From the NCBI RefSeq assembly GCF_025698545.1, contig NC_068572.1:930001-994000 (forward strand): DNA of 64,000 nucleotides. Direction: 5' to 3'. Both the position numbers and the translations under genes were made by a program. Each line of letters starts with the position of its first letter. The stretch's first letter is position 1. This document shows positions 22,628-34,115 of this stretch, piece after piece. The notes under the pieces were generated by a model that was not told the origin of the DNA, did no database searches, and worked only from the letters and a program-made list of their open reading frames with translations. The stretch is from Gossypium raimondii. Lineage: Eukaryota > Streptophyta > Magnoliopsida > Malvales > Malvaceae.

Positions 22628-24959
22628 TTAGCCACCAATGTGTATCATCGGTCTATTTGCTGTCTTTGCAATGTCAAACATCCCGGCGTGCGAAGCTTTC
22701 TTCCTCTTTACCTGAACCAAAGAAGGAATAACGTATGCGTATATATTACAAGCCAAGAAAAGGAAATGAAAGAAGACTTGGATTGATTCTTCCGTAACTC
22801 GAAGCTACCATGAACAATCAACTAGCCATATCACTCATTTAAAAAGCTATAAAACTCCATCAAACCCTCTCCCTGGTCTCGGAAAACGACAGAGCATGAA
22901 AGTCAAAATAATAGGCCTAAACAAAGTGTCATTAAGCAGAAAGCATACCGCTGCTCCAATTATTTCTCTAAGTTCCTCATCACCAGCACCGGAACGAAGA
23001 GGATCTCTTAAGCTAACCTGAGAAGAATCATCACTAGTAAACATTGAAAGTGCAACTGCTATGCTAGTGCAATGAAGAACATATTGACATTGAACTCGAG
23101 ATACGCAAAAGAATGACAACATATGCAGCAAATAGCATAAGAACCGGAAAGAACCATCACTAGTAAACATCAAACCACTATGCTAGTGCAATAAAGAACA
23201 TATCACCATTAAACTCGAGATATGCAAACAAATAACAACATATGCAGCAAATTGTGTAAGAACTGGAAAGAATCATCACTAGTATACATCAAAAGTGCAA
23301 CCGCTATGCTAGTGCAATGAAGAACATATCAACATTAAACTTGAGATATGCAAATGAATAATAACATATGCATCAAAATCGTATGAGAACCAGACTCACC
23401 TCAGAAGGACCAAAGAGACATACTTTTAAGTTGCCATCAGCCAAAAGTCTCAATCTATTACAACCAGCACAAAAATGTTCGGTCATCGAAGTAACGAAAG
23501 ATACAGTACCGACATGGCCATCAATCTGGAAATTCTTTGCAGTCTCTGTCGGATGATCACACAACCTCTTTAAGGTCGGAAATTTCTTTGCCTATCAAGC
23601 AAGATCAAACAGGAAACTGAGTTAAATTGTGAAAGTTTAGAAACAAAGCATAAAACAAGATCATTAGTTCCGTACCTTACCACTGTATCCAACATCTCCG
23701 AATATGGAATGAGTTTCTTCACATTCCATACATTCCCATCAAAAGGCATGAACTCAATGAATCGAACATTAATTGGTTTATCAACAGTGAGATTGACAAA
23801 ATCACAAATTTCATCATCATTGAATCCACGCATAACAACACAGTTAACCTAGAAAAAGCAAGGAAAAACAGACCCAAACACTTCAAAATCCAAAACAGAG
23901 CATTATATTGAAAACAGAGTAAAAAAAACAGGGTATAAAATAGAACATACTTTTACAGGGTTGTATCCAAGATCAATGGCCGCATTAATGGATTCAATAA
24001 CCTTATGATGACCTTTACGCCTAGTCATAAACTCAAATTTCGAAGGAACAAGGGTATCTAAACTGATATTCAAATTAGTAAGCCCACATTGTTTAAGCAT
24101 TGGAAGCTTTTTAGCAAGGATAATTCCATTTGTAGTGACAGCCAATGTTTTAAGCCCTTTCAAGCTCGATAAATTGGAACAAATATCGTGAATATCTTTC
24201 CGGACGGTGGGTTCACCGCCGGTGAGACGGATCTTATCGACACCGGAAGTAACAAAGAGGTTAGCTAAACGAAGGATCTCGTTGTGAGTGAGTAATTTTG
24301 GTGAAGGAGTAAGGTCTACCCCTTCTGCCGGCATACAGTATTGACACCGGAGATTACAACGTTCGGTTAAGGAGATTCGCAGGTAAGTATGTTTCCGGCC
24401 GAACCCGTCGATTAACATATCGGAAATTTGATTCCCTTCTTCGTTATTAATTGGTTCTTTCGTAGGTTTAGAACCAAAATTCCTCTCCTTATCCACCTGA
24501 TTTATAAAACAAAAAACAAAAACAAAGCCCAGATCAATTCTCATAATCAAAGGTGATTTAGACGTTTAGTTGTCAAATCACATAGTGATAAAAATTGGGT
24601 TTTCATTTTTGAACAGAAAACAACAAAGAATTGACAAAAAAGTGATTATAGAATACATACTAAAATACGTTTTTCTGGGAAAAAATTGGTAGAACATTGA
24701 AGAAGAAGAAGATACCGTGATTTAGATGTTTATTTGTCAAATCAAATAATGATAAAAATTAGGTTTTTCATTTTGAACAGAAAACAACTATGAATTGACA
24801 AAAAATGATTATATAATACATACTAAATACGTTTTTTGGATTTTTTTTTTGAAAGAGCATTGAAGAAGAAGAAGAAGAAGAAGATACCATGAAGAAATTC
24901 AAGTTTCGAAAGGGAAAGGGCGTAGGCCAATTGGTGATTCTAGAGATGTAGCGTTTCAT
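22628..24959 (-). CDS. CNX2: GTP 3',8-cyclase for molybdenum cofactor (CNX2, MoaA type)
   Basis: Six exons: 24888-24959, 23951-24496, 23681-23848, 23400-23591, 22949-23017, 22628-22711; 376 aa. This radical-SAM enzyme of the mitochondrial matrix starts Moco synthesis by rearranging GTP, leading (with CNX3) to cyclic pyranopterin monophosphate. The short basic and aromatic N-terminus fits a mitochondrial presequence. Exon 2 carries the radical-SAM cluster motif CNLRCQYC with SLTER before it (CX3CX2C counted from ERC-N) and [11 protein letters not shown]. Exon 4 carries the second iron-sulfur cluster motif [20 protein letters not shown]. The protein ends MIHIGG; the terminal double glycine is essential in MoaA. 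All catalytic motifs are intact. CNX6 of the same pathway lies at 31032. Confidence 0.96.
23027..23398. repeat. Three tandem ~125-bp repeats in CNX2 intron 4
   Basis: Copies start at atcactagtaaacat near 23027, 23154 and 23272 and share gctatgctagtgcaat, gagatatgcaaa and acaacatatgcagcaaat. The third copy runs to within a base or two of the exon-4 splice donor (23399), so the unit may have arisen from the exon-intron border. Confidence 0.85.
24553..24890. repeat. 164-bp tandem duplication in CNX2 intron 1
   Basis: Copies at about 24553-24716 and 24717-24890 share gataaaaatt(a/g)ggtttt, gaacagaaaacaac and gaagaagaagataccrtga. The right copy holds the used exon-1 donor (ATG/GTATCTTC on the minus strand). 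The left copy keeps the same donor-like sequence as ACG/GTATCTTC. Confidence 0.85.
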
Positions 24960-25078
24960 GGTAATGGCAAGGCAAATTGCAATTGAATTACTGAATCTTC
25001 ATAAATGAGTAATCCAAACAATATAAGCAGAGAGGCCACCAATGCAGCTCGTTGCTTATCCAATAGTAACCTATGCAT
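24956..25078 (-). other. Possible upstream ORF overlapping the CNX2 start codon
   Basis: An ATG at 25078 opens a 40-codon frame (starting MHRLLLDKQRAALVAS, hydrophobic in the middle). Its stop codon overlaps the CNX2 start as ATGA (24956-24959). The open frame continues upstream of the ATG to about 25175 without a stop (SISSASLSIADEVFDVM). It could be an upstream ORF in the CNX2 leader or a remnant of an unrelated gene. I do not recognise the peptide, and transcription of this stretch is unknown. Confidence 0.3.
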
Positions 25079-25179
25079 TACATCGAACACTTCATCTGCA
25101 ATTGAAAGACTCGCACTTGAAATGCTGTCACTGACATCTGTTGAAATAGCTATGTGATTGTCCGAAGGGTCAGTTTAGT

Positions 25180-25780
25180 TCTACTATCCTATTTTTTAAA
25201 AATCGGATTATTGATTTTCATTTATATAATAATTTAACAATAAATAAGTATCATTTTTAAGATCATAAAAAGTTTTTTAATTGATTCAACTAATGATTTT
25301 TTGTTCCGATATTTTTATCGGTTCAAGTGAGTCAGTTCAAATATTATCAAACTCGAGCTTGGTTGGAAATTTGGAACTTAATTCGAGCTCGATCAAATAT
25401 TTATTTTTAAGTTTAAACTTGGGTTGAGATATAAATGAGCTACTTGAGCTTGAGCTCAATTAAGCTCGTTTATATATTTTTATATTCAAGCTCGAATTCG
25501 AGCTTAAGTTTGGCTTGATAATTAAGCTTTTATAATTAAAAAAGAATAAACTGTAAAAGAGTAAGGGAAAGAGAGATTTCAATTGGTGCAGGCGGTGCGA
25601 ATAAAAGAAAAACCCATATAATAACAATTTTAACAGCTCAATGATTTAAACGAAAAACTTTCGAACAATTCAGTGACTTATTTTGTAATATTTTAAAGTT
25701 AAGTGACCAAAACATAAATTTATTAATAATTTAGTTACCTTAGGTGTAATTTACCCTAATAATGAGAACCCCTTGAAACA
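25180..25780. repeat. Spacer with dispersed repeats between CNX2 and RPL7
   Basis: About 25316-25525 contains alternating ctcgagct, gagcttgagctcaattaag and gctcgaattcgagc palindromes, a repeat style common in dicots. About 25600-25765 is an inverted copy of the short element at 4713 (ends gtgtaatttaccc). This DNA separates the divergent CNX2 and RPL7 promoters. Confidence 0.5.
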
Positions 25781-25976
25781 GAGATTGGGCCAATGAAAAA
25801 AAATGGATATTGGATTGGGTTTTTATTATATTTTTTTCTTTCTTTAGCCCAAAACCCAACCCTAAAACCCTAGGAAATCAATAACTTGGTTATCAGATTT
25901 GTTGAAACCCTAAAAATCTCCCCCCCTTTCAGTAAGCCGCACCATCCTATCTTCCACAGTTCATAGGCACAGAGAG
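25780..25976 (+). promoter_or_regulatory. RPL7 promoter motifs and leader exon
   Basis: A tgggcc site-II type motif lies at 25796-25801. Telobox motifs (aaaccctag near 25866 and gaaaccctaaaa near 25905) follow, then a pyrimidine-rich start region (cccccctttcag). This combination is characteristic of plant ribosomal protein genes. The leader exon ends at the donor agagag/gtaagc (25976/25977). The leader intron runs to ttgactag/ag just before the ATG at 26960 and contains a MITE copy at 26488-26694. Confidence 0.65.
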
Positions 25977-26487
25977 GTAAGCCTTCGCACACCATTTTTT
26001 TTTAAATTTGCAAAAGTATTTTGGTTTCAATTAACTGTTTATTCATATGTGCTTTGATTTTGTTTCTATCAGTTCTTTGAAATGAGGTGAATACTAGCTT
26101 GATTTCCATTTTTTTTGAAGTAATTGCTCAATTCATCACAGAAATTAAGATTTTTTTTTTCTTTGATTTTATAGTCTTTCATTTTTCCAGTATTATAGTT
26201 TTGTGAGTATAGCCCCATTTCATTGTTTCTCTCTTTTATGTTAATTTTCTGATCCGATCAATTTGAACCCAAACTCGAACCGACTTGAACCTGTTTTATC
26301 AGAACTTGAAGTGAACCGAGCCTGAAATTTATCTGATATAGAGATGATCCGTACCGAAATTGGCTTGAACTTGAAATGATTGAAACTCATAATGATCTTA
26401 TCTAAAACCGAGTTTCAGTCACGAAATTAATTCAAACCTGAAGTGATTGGAACTGAAATGATTCAAAATTTTAAAAACCCAAAACCC

Positions 26488-26694
26488 GGTAAAAGTATCA
26501 TGGAGACTTTTGTATTTGGAGTCAGATTGTATTTTGCCCCCTCTACTCAAAAAATGGGCAAATTAGTGCAAATTGGCCATCCAAAATGGATGGAACTTTT
26601 AACAGCACGTACAAGGCTAATTTGCCCATTTTTTAGTGGAGGAGGTAAAATGCAATCTGACTCCTAGTACAAGGGACTCCATGGTACTTTTACA
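26488..26694. mobile_element. Short copy of the recurrent MULE-type MITE in the RPL7 leader intron
   Basis: The left end ggtaaaagtatcatggagac and the right end ccatggtacttttac form an inverted repeat. Internal matches are attttgccccctctactcaa and its mirror aggtaaaatgcaatctgact. At about 207 bp it lacks much of the centre found in the 320-380 bp copies. The flanks do not give a convincing target duplication. Confidence 0.8.
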
Positions 26695-26959
26695 ATCCAA
26701 ACCGATATGGTTCAGATTGGCTTGATTCAAAACTAACATGAGCTGTCCAATTGACATGTGTAGTTGCATGTATGTATTTGCTGGGTGTATGCTCAATATG
26801 CTTTTTTTTTCAGTATTTTGGAGTATTGTATTTATTATTTATGTTTGAATATGCGTTGGATTAAAATATTTTAAGGAACAGAAGAGTACGGGCAACATTG
26901 GTTAAATCTTTAGAACTTGTTTCTTGATTTGTTTTGGTTCGATATTATGTTGACTAGAG

Positions 26960-28600
<1,641 letters not shown>

Positions 28601-28609
28601 AAATTGGTA

Positions 28610-29860
28610 TTTTTTTCGTTGTTAAATGGTTCGATTTCGTATTTTAATTTAATTTTATTAGAAAGTTAGAAACAATTATCTTAAAAAGTATGAAAATATT
28701 TCAATGGTACCAATATTCTGCTTTGTGACTTTGCCTTGAGAAATTTTGTGGCTAGTACATTGAGATTGAGAGGCACATTCCTTTTAGTTTTATTATTGAC
28801 TTATGGATTTTGTTCTCTTTCCTTTACATTATTAATAATATCAAATATGGTCCCTTTACTTTTTAATTATATGAAAATAGCCAAATTTGAGCGACCAAAA
28901 TTAAAATTTGACATAATTTGACACCTCAGCCTTTTTAATACCATTAGATAGTCTAAATAGTTTATTTTAATTAAAATGCTCACATTAATTAAAAGAATTG
29001 TTAAATTTAAGTCCATTATGAAGTCATTTTTGTGACATAATTATCGAGTAAGTATTTCTTTTTTAAATTTTAGAACGTCGCACTAACAAATTTAATAGAT
29101 GAATTTTAAATATGTTAATGAATTTTAAATTTAAAAAATAAAAGAATTAAATTTTAAAAATAAAAATATGAGGATTAAATTCTAAATATATAAAGAGTAT
29201 AGAAACTTGAAACATATAGTAACTTGTAAATTTTAATTATGTAGAAATTCATATTGATTTTAATAAATGTAATGTTTTTAAATAAAATATATTTTTCAAT
29301 TATTCATATTGACTTCTACATCAATATTTTAATAGAAATAGTTTAGACTGATTAATGATATTAGGTAAACTACAACTCAAATGGTTCAACTTTAAAAAGT
29401 CGTAAAATTGTCTTTAGAATATTTAAAAGTTTTAATTAAGTCATTAAAGTATTTAAAGTTTTTCATTTAAGTTCTTGAACTATTTGAAAATGAGTTAAGT
29501 TTTGAACAATTGAGTGATCATTTTATGCTAATTTTAAAACCTGCCATTATTAACGAATTGGTGCTCAAAAAAGATAAAATTGAATAGTCGGGTGATCATT
29601 TTATAAATTTTCATAATTGAGTGACAAAATTGAAATTTACTAATAATTAAGTGATCATTTTGTAACTTTTTATAGCTGGATGACTATTAGTATAATTTAC
29701 CCAAAACCTATTATAAATTTGAAAAGGGCTGAAAATTGAAGGGTCAACGCTTTACCCTTCTCTCCATTTTTACCTTTGCTTTCAAAGTACAAAGCTACAA
29801 AATCAGTACAGTGAAATTCCCAAACAGAATCCATAAACTATAAGCATTTTAAAGGTGGGT
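28610..29860. other. AT-rich spacer with foldback repeat, RPL7 to CNX6
   Basis: After the RPL7 3' region the DNA is AT-rich. About 28845-29225 resembles a decayed inverted-repeat element. About 29366-29700 has the gtgatcattttgtaactttttat family sequence and ends tataatttaccc. The CNX6 promoter lies in the last 150 bp or so. Confidence 0.45.
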
Positions 29861-31031
29861 TTTTGTTTATATATATATATATCTCCGTGGCCATCTCTTA
29901 TCTCTTCTTGGCGGTTACTCTCACCCATTTCGAAGAACGAAGCTCCCCCCCCCCCTCCCAATCCCTTTTTATTTCAAGGTAATCTAATAAACTATTTTCT
30001 TTTCTTTTTTCGATTTTTTTTTTCTAAATTTTCGTTTTAATTCTTGATTTTTTCTGTCCTTCATTTCTGAAATTTTGCTGGAACCAAATTTCCATTGTTT
30101 GATATGTTTATTTTGCTGCTCTGGGTTTTTTTTCCCCCTTAATTTTTTAAGTATTTTCTTTGTTAATTCCATTGATTTTAGTTAAGTTAGAGCTGAATTT
30201 GTTGCTGCTTTTAGTCTAATTGTATCTATGTTTGATTCCTTTTTCGCCTTTGGTATTGAAATTCCCCTCTTTCTAGGGATTTGATGTTCTTGTTGGATTA
30301 ATGTTCTGGCTATGAATAATTTCTTGTGATAACCTTTGGAATTATTACAATGCATAGTATTTACTGTAAAATCTAAACCTAAAGACCTCAACCCTTAGAT
30401 TCAGCTAAGAACTCATTAACTACTCTGTTCTATTATTTGCAATCCATCTGATCATTTGGTATTATTATAGAGTTATGATTATCTATCTTACTCAGATTTG
30501 TGATTAAGCCAAGGCCTCATTTGGTAATCGGTTTTTAATTTGCAGTCTGTCTGATCATTTCATGTACATGTCATTTTGGGCTTAAGTTTGAGGCTCGGTT
30601 TTTCGGGTCAACTCATTCCAAGTTATGGTCACTCAGTTTCTGGTCATTGGGATTGAGTTGTTTCAACTTGGTTTTGTGTAAGTTTGGGTTCGGTTGGATG
30701 GGTTTGGGGTGTTAATTTTTTATGGTCTAATCGGATTAGGTCAAGTTTGGATTCGGATTGATCGTATTGGATTTTCGATTCAAGTCAGAATTAACAGGTC
30801 TAATCCAAAATTGCTAGAATCTTATTTCACTTTGAATTTAGTTGTTTATGTTGTTAGTTTAGTTGTGACATTGTTCCTTTTCAGTTTTGGCAGAATTCAT
30901 TCCATTTGACTTTGCATTGTTTTTGATTTGATGTCTAGACTGCATTCACCACCATTGGGATTCTCTTAATATCTGTCCCGAACAAAGACCAGTTGAGCCT
31001 CGGGATAACCGTCAAAGTGCCGAAAACAGCA
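29860..31031 (+). promoter_or_regulatory. CNX6 leader exon and leader intron (proposed)
   Basis: A TA run (tatatatatatatctcc, near 29867) and a pyrimidine-rich region are followed by the donor tttcaag/gtaatct near 29979. An acceptor such as gatgtctag/actgc near 30939 would end a leader intron of about 960 bp before the ATG at 31032. A leader intron is inferred from these signals and from the lack of coding sequence; exact ends are uncertain. Confidence 0.45.
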
Positions 31032-31592
31032 ATGAACTCTGAGGAGAAAACTCTTGTTGAAATCATAGACGACAATAACCAGATCAACCTTGCCAAGTAC
31101 ATAAACTATGTAAGTGCCCCTCAAGCTGGCGCCATAGCTACGTTTTCCGGCACAACACGTGACACTTTCGAAGGCAAAACAGTAGTGGAGCTAAGATACG
31201 AAGCATACGTACCGATGGCGATCAAGAACCTCAAGTCTATTTGTTCCGCTGCTAGATCATCCTGGGATCTCCATTCTATTGCGGTTGCACACCGTTTAGG
31301 CATAGTTCCAGTAGGAGAAACGAGTGTGTTTGTTGCCGTATCGGCTACTCACCGTGCTGATTCCCTAGACGCGTGTAAGTTTTTGATTGATGAGTTAAAG
31401 GCATCTGTTCCAATATGGAAGAAAGAGGTTTATTCTGATGGAGAGGTTTGGAAGGAGAATCCGGAATTTCTGGAGCGGAGGTTGGAACTCGGCAAGGATG
31501 GTGGCTGTTGCCGAAGGAAGATCGAGACCGCGGCACATGATAAAAAGAGTTGTTGCAAACCAAAGGTGAAGGTGGAAGAAGCAATAGATTGA
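31032..31592 (+). CDS. CNX6: Molybdopterin synthase catalytic subunit (CNX6, MoaE type)
   Basis: Single coding exon, 186 aa from the ATG at 31032; the frame is open further upstream but has only a TTG start. It is the large subunit of molybdopterin synthase, which with the small subunit CNX7 inserts two sulfurs into cyclic pyranopterin monophosphate in the cytosol. Family landmarks are intact: AGAIATFSGTTRDTFEGKTV, LRYEAYVPMA, AVAHRLGIVPVGETSV, LDACKFLIDELKASVPIWKK and the catalytic lysine region KEVYSDGEVWKEN. The plant-specific C-terminal tail is basic and cysteine-containing (GCCRRK, KSCCKPKVKVEEA), as in Arabidopsis CNX6. It lies 2.4 kb downstream of RPL7 on the same strand and about 6 kb from CNX2. 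Confidence 0.96.
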   Translation: MNSEEKTLVEIIDDNNQINLAKYINYVSAPQAGAIATFSGTTRDTFEGKTVVELRYEAYVPMAIKNLKSICSAARSSWDLHSIAVAHRLGIVPVGETSVFVAVSATHRADSLDACKFLIDELKASVPIWKKEVYSDGEVWKENPEFLERRLELGKDGGCCRRKIETAAHDKKSCCKPKVKVEEAID

Positions 31593-31840
31593 ACTCGGAA
31601 TTTAATTCGGTTCATGTTGTCATTAAGGCATGATCTTCATTGTATCGATATCGGTTGTACCGGTCAGTAAAAACCGAATTAGTATCGAAGTTGACCTAGT
31701 TCGGTTTTTGTTCGTCCATCTTAATATGTATGGAATTGTATCTAATTGCCGTCTTTTATAATATTTTTCTCTTTTCTATGGGTTCATAAATTTTTTTAAT
31801 CAAATCGTTTATATTTTCAAAATTGTATTAAAAAATAAAA

Positions 31841-33150
31841 GGGTAAACTACAAAAATAGTCACTTTTGTTTGTCTCATGTTACATTTTAGTCACTTATGT
31901 TTGAAATGTTACGTTTTAGTCACTTATGTTATTATTTTGTTACGAAGTGATCACTCTTCCGTTAAGTTTCGTTATCTCCTTAACGGTAATCCTACGTGGC
32001 AGTCTAACTAGATTTTAAGTGCCAACTTAGATTTCCTAATGGGATGAGAATAGATTTTTAATTAAATAAATTTAATTAATTAAAAAATTTAAACCCTAAA
32101 CCTTAGTTAAAAAACCGTTCATCTCTCTCTTTTTTAATTTTCTTTAAGGGGTTTCTCTAAGATAAATTATGCACCTGTAAAGGACATCAAAGGAAACGGC
32201 AGCACGAGCATGTCCAAGGTGACTGAAATCATATTCAGTGACACCGCAGACATACATGTGAACTTTTCCAGTGGTTTTGGGCTTGAAAACCTCTTTTTGC
32301 TGAGTCATGGTATTGTAAACAACAAATTGGAATTCTTGGGTTTCCTTCCTAGCCATCGGTTTAGAAGCTTTTTTTTTTGTTTGTTTCTTGCTTTGAGGGA
32401 TCCATTCTGACCCTAAAAAATTACCCATTTTTCTAAAAACTTAAATCACATGTAAATTAGTATGAATCTCCAACACCTTACATCAATGGCAAAAAAAGAG
32501 TTCATAGCTTTTGAGACGCTTTAACAGTGAATTCATGCTTTAATAAATGAGAACCTTTAAACAGTGAATTCCAACACCCTACATCAATGGAAAAAAAAGA
32601 AGTTCAAGCTTTAAAAAAATTGTTAACCCCAGTAAAGTTAAAAAAATAACTGGGAATTCAAACTTTTGAGACACTTTAACAGTGAATTCAAAACTTAAAA
32701 TCCATGTGTCTCTCATTCAAAAAATAGACCAAAGAAACAATCTTTAACAATGAATTCAATATAACATTAAACATTAAAGAAACAAAACGATGCATTAAGT
32801 GATTGAAGAATGAAAAGAACTCACCAATTAATCAAGAAATTAAAGATGCAAAAACCCAAGTGCGGGAGATGAACGGTTTTTTAACTAAGATTTAGGGTTT
32901 AAATTTTTTAATTAATTAAATTTATTTAATTAAAAATCACTTCTCATCCCATTAGGAAATCCAAGTTGGCACTTAAAATCTAGTTAGACTGCCACGTAGG
33001 ATTACCGTTAGGGAGATAACGGAACTTAACGGAAGAGTGATCACTTCGTAAAAAAATAATAACATAAATGACTAAAACGTAACATTTCAAACATAAGTGA
33101 CTAAAATGTAACCTGAGGCAAACAAAAGTGACTATTTTTGTAGTTTACCC
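31841..33150. mobile_element. Pack-MULE-like element carrying a CysRS gene fragment
   Basis: Terminal inverted repeats of 283 bp run 31841-32123 and 32868-33150, starting gggtaaactacaaaaatagt. They are flanked by a perfect 9-bp direct repeat aaaataaaa (31832-31840 and 33151-33159). Long inverted ends and a 9-bp target duplication are diagnostic of Mutator-like elements. The 744-bp centre encodes no transposase. It holds a piece of a cysteinyl-tRNA synthetase gene (see 32175-32868), including a likely leader exon and intron, so the capture was at the DNA level. Differences between the arms are few, which suggests a fairly recent insertion. Confidence 0.88.
32175..32868 (-). pseudogene. Captured 5' part of a cysteinyl-tRNA synthetase gene
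   Basis: On the minus strand an ATG at 32428 opens 84 codons that include [34 protein letters not shown] and FDVLYR. These are the N-terminal catalytic landmarks of class I CysRS, with HLGH at the HIGH position and the zinc-ligand cysteine in YVCGVT. Coding ends at a donor (TACAG/GTGCAT, 32175/32174), exactly before the element arm. Upstream, TTGATTAATTG/GTGAGT near 32823 looks like the donor of the parent's leader exon. The rest of CysRS (CP1 insert, KMSKS, anticodon domain) is absent, so no functional enzyme can be made. The basic [11 protein letters not shown] segment may be the parent's cytosolic N-terminus. Confidence 0.85.
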
Positions 33151-33159
33151 AAAATAAAA

Positions 33160-34060
33160 ATATGTTTATTAAATTAAGTTATAATTCAACTAATAATAAT
33201 GCATTATTTTTTAGAAATATTTACTTTTTTATAGTTAAAATTTTTTAATATAAAATATTTATAGTTTTGAATTTTGTAAAATTTTATTGAGCAAGTTGAT
33301 GGATATGAAATTATTACATAACAATTTATTTAAAAAAACAATATTTCTTTTATTTTTAATAAGGAGAGGAAGTAGAAGTGTTTATAAGTTAAGTCGAGTC
33401 AACCCGAAACATAAAATTTCTATTCAAATCCAGCTTAAGTCAAGACGAGTCTATCTGTAGGCATTTTGACCAGAAGAAATTTTATTTTGTTATTGAACGA
33501 TAAGCTTGGTCAATAATATAAATATTTAAGTTCAAGGCTAATTAAAACAAAAAAAAAATCAATTAGAAATAAGTTTAACATACTATTTGCTACCTATGGT
33601 TTTTTTTTTCAATTTAATACTTAAGTTTGGCTTCAACGTTCAATTTGATACCCAAACCAAATGATATCATGTGGTTTAATTAATATTTGATACGTGTGTT
33701 CTAGTAAAAATAACATAAGTACTTAATTAGGACTAAAAAAGAACTTTAGGTACCAAATTGAACATTAAAGCCAAACTTAAATGCTTAATCGGAACAAAAA
33801 AATACTCAAGTGTCAAATTGGAAAAAAAAATCAAGCACCATTTTGAATATCGAAGCCAAACTCAGGTATCAACTCGGAACAAAAAGACTCAAGTAGCAAA
33901 TTGAATATTGAAGCCAAAGTTAAGGTATAAAATATTATATTAACCCTAAAAATATAATGAAATCTAAATCTCTTAAATAAAATCGAAAATATATTATTTT
34001 CCATAAGTATGTTTAACAAAATTTATTCATAGATTCTCCAAAACCCCACGAAAAACCCAC
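33160..34060. other. Spacer with a degenerate repeat before eIF2B gamma
   Basis: About 33590-33945 is a repeat in which tcaatttaatacttaagtttggctt appears on the left and its complement (gaagccaaactcaggtatca) recurs two or three times on the right at about 65-bp spacing. This is an inverted and tandem structure without coding capacity. The rest is AT-rich. Confidence 0.5.
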
Positions 34061-34115
34061 CATATATATATATAGATACACATACATACACATATATTTC
34101 TCTTTGAAACTGGCA

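Noticed and set aside
24768-24887. Extension of CNX2 exon 1 through a poly-serine run
   Set aside because: This is intron 1 read through a gaa/ttc microsatellite after a good splice donor; exon 2 joins in phase from 24888.
32144-32428. Functional cysteinyl-tRNA synthetase gene
   Set aside because: Only the first coding exon is present, within inverted repeats of a transposon; the catalytic KMSKS region and anticodon domain are absent.
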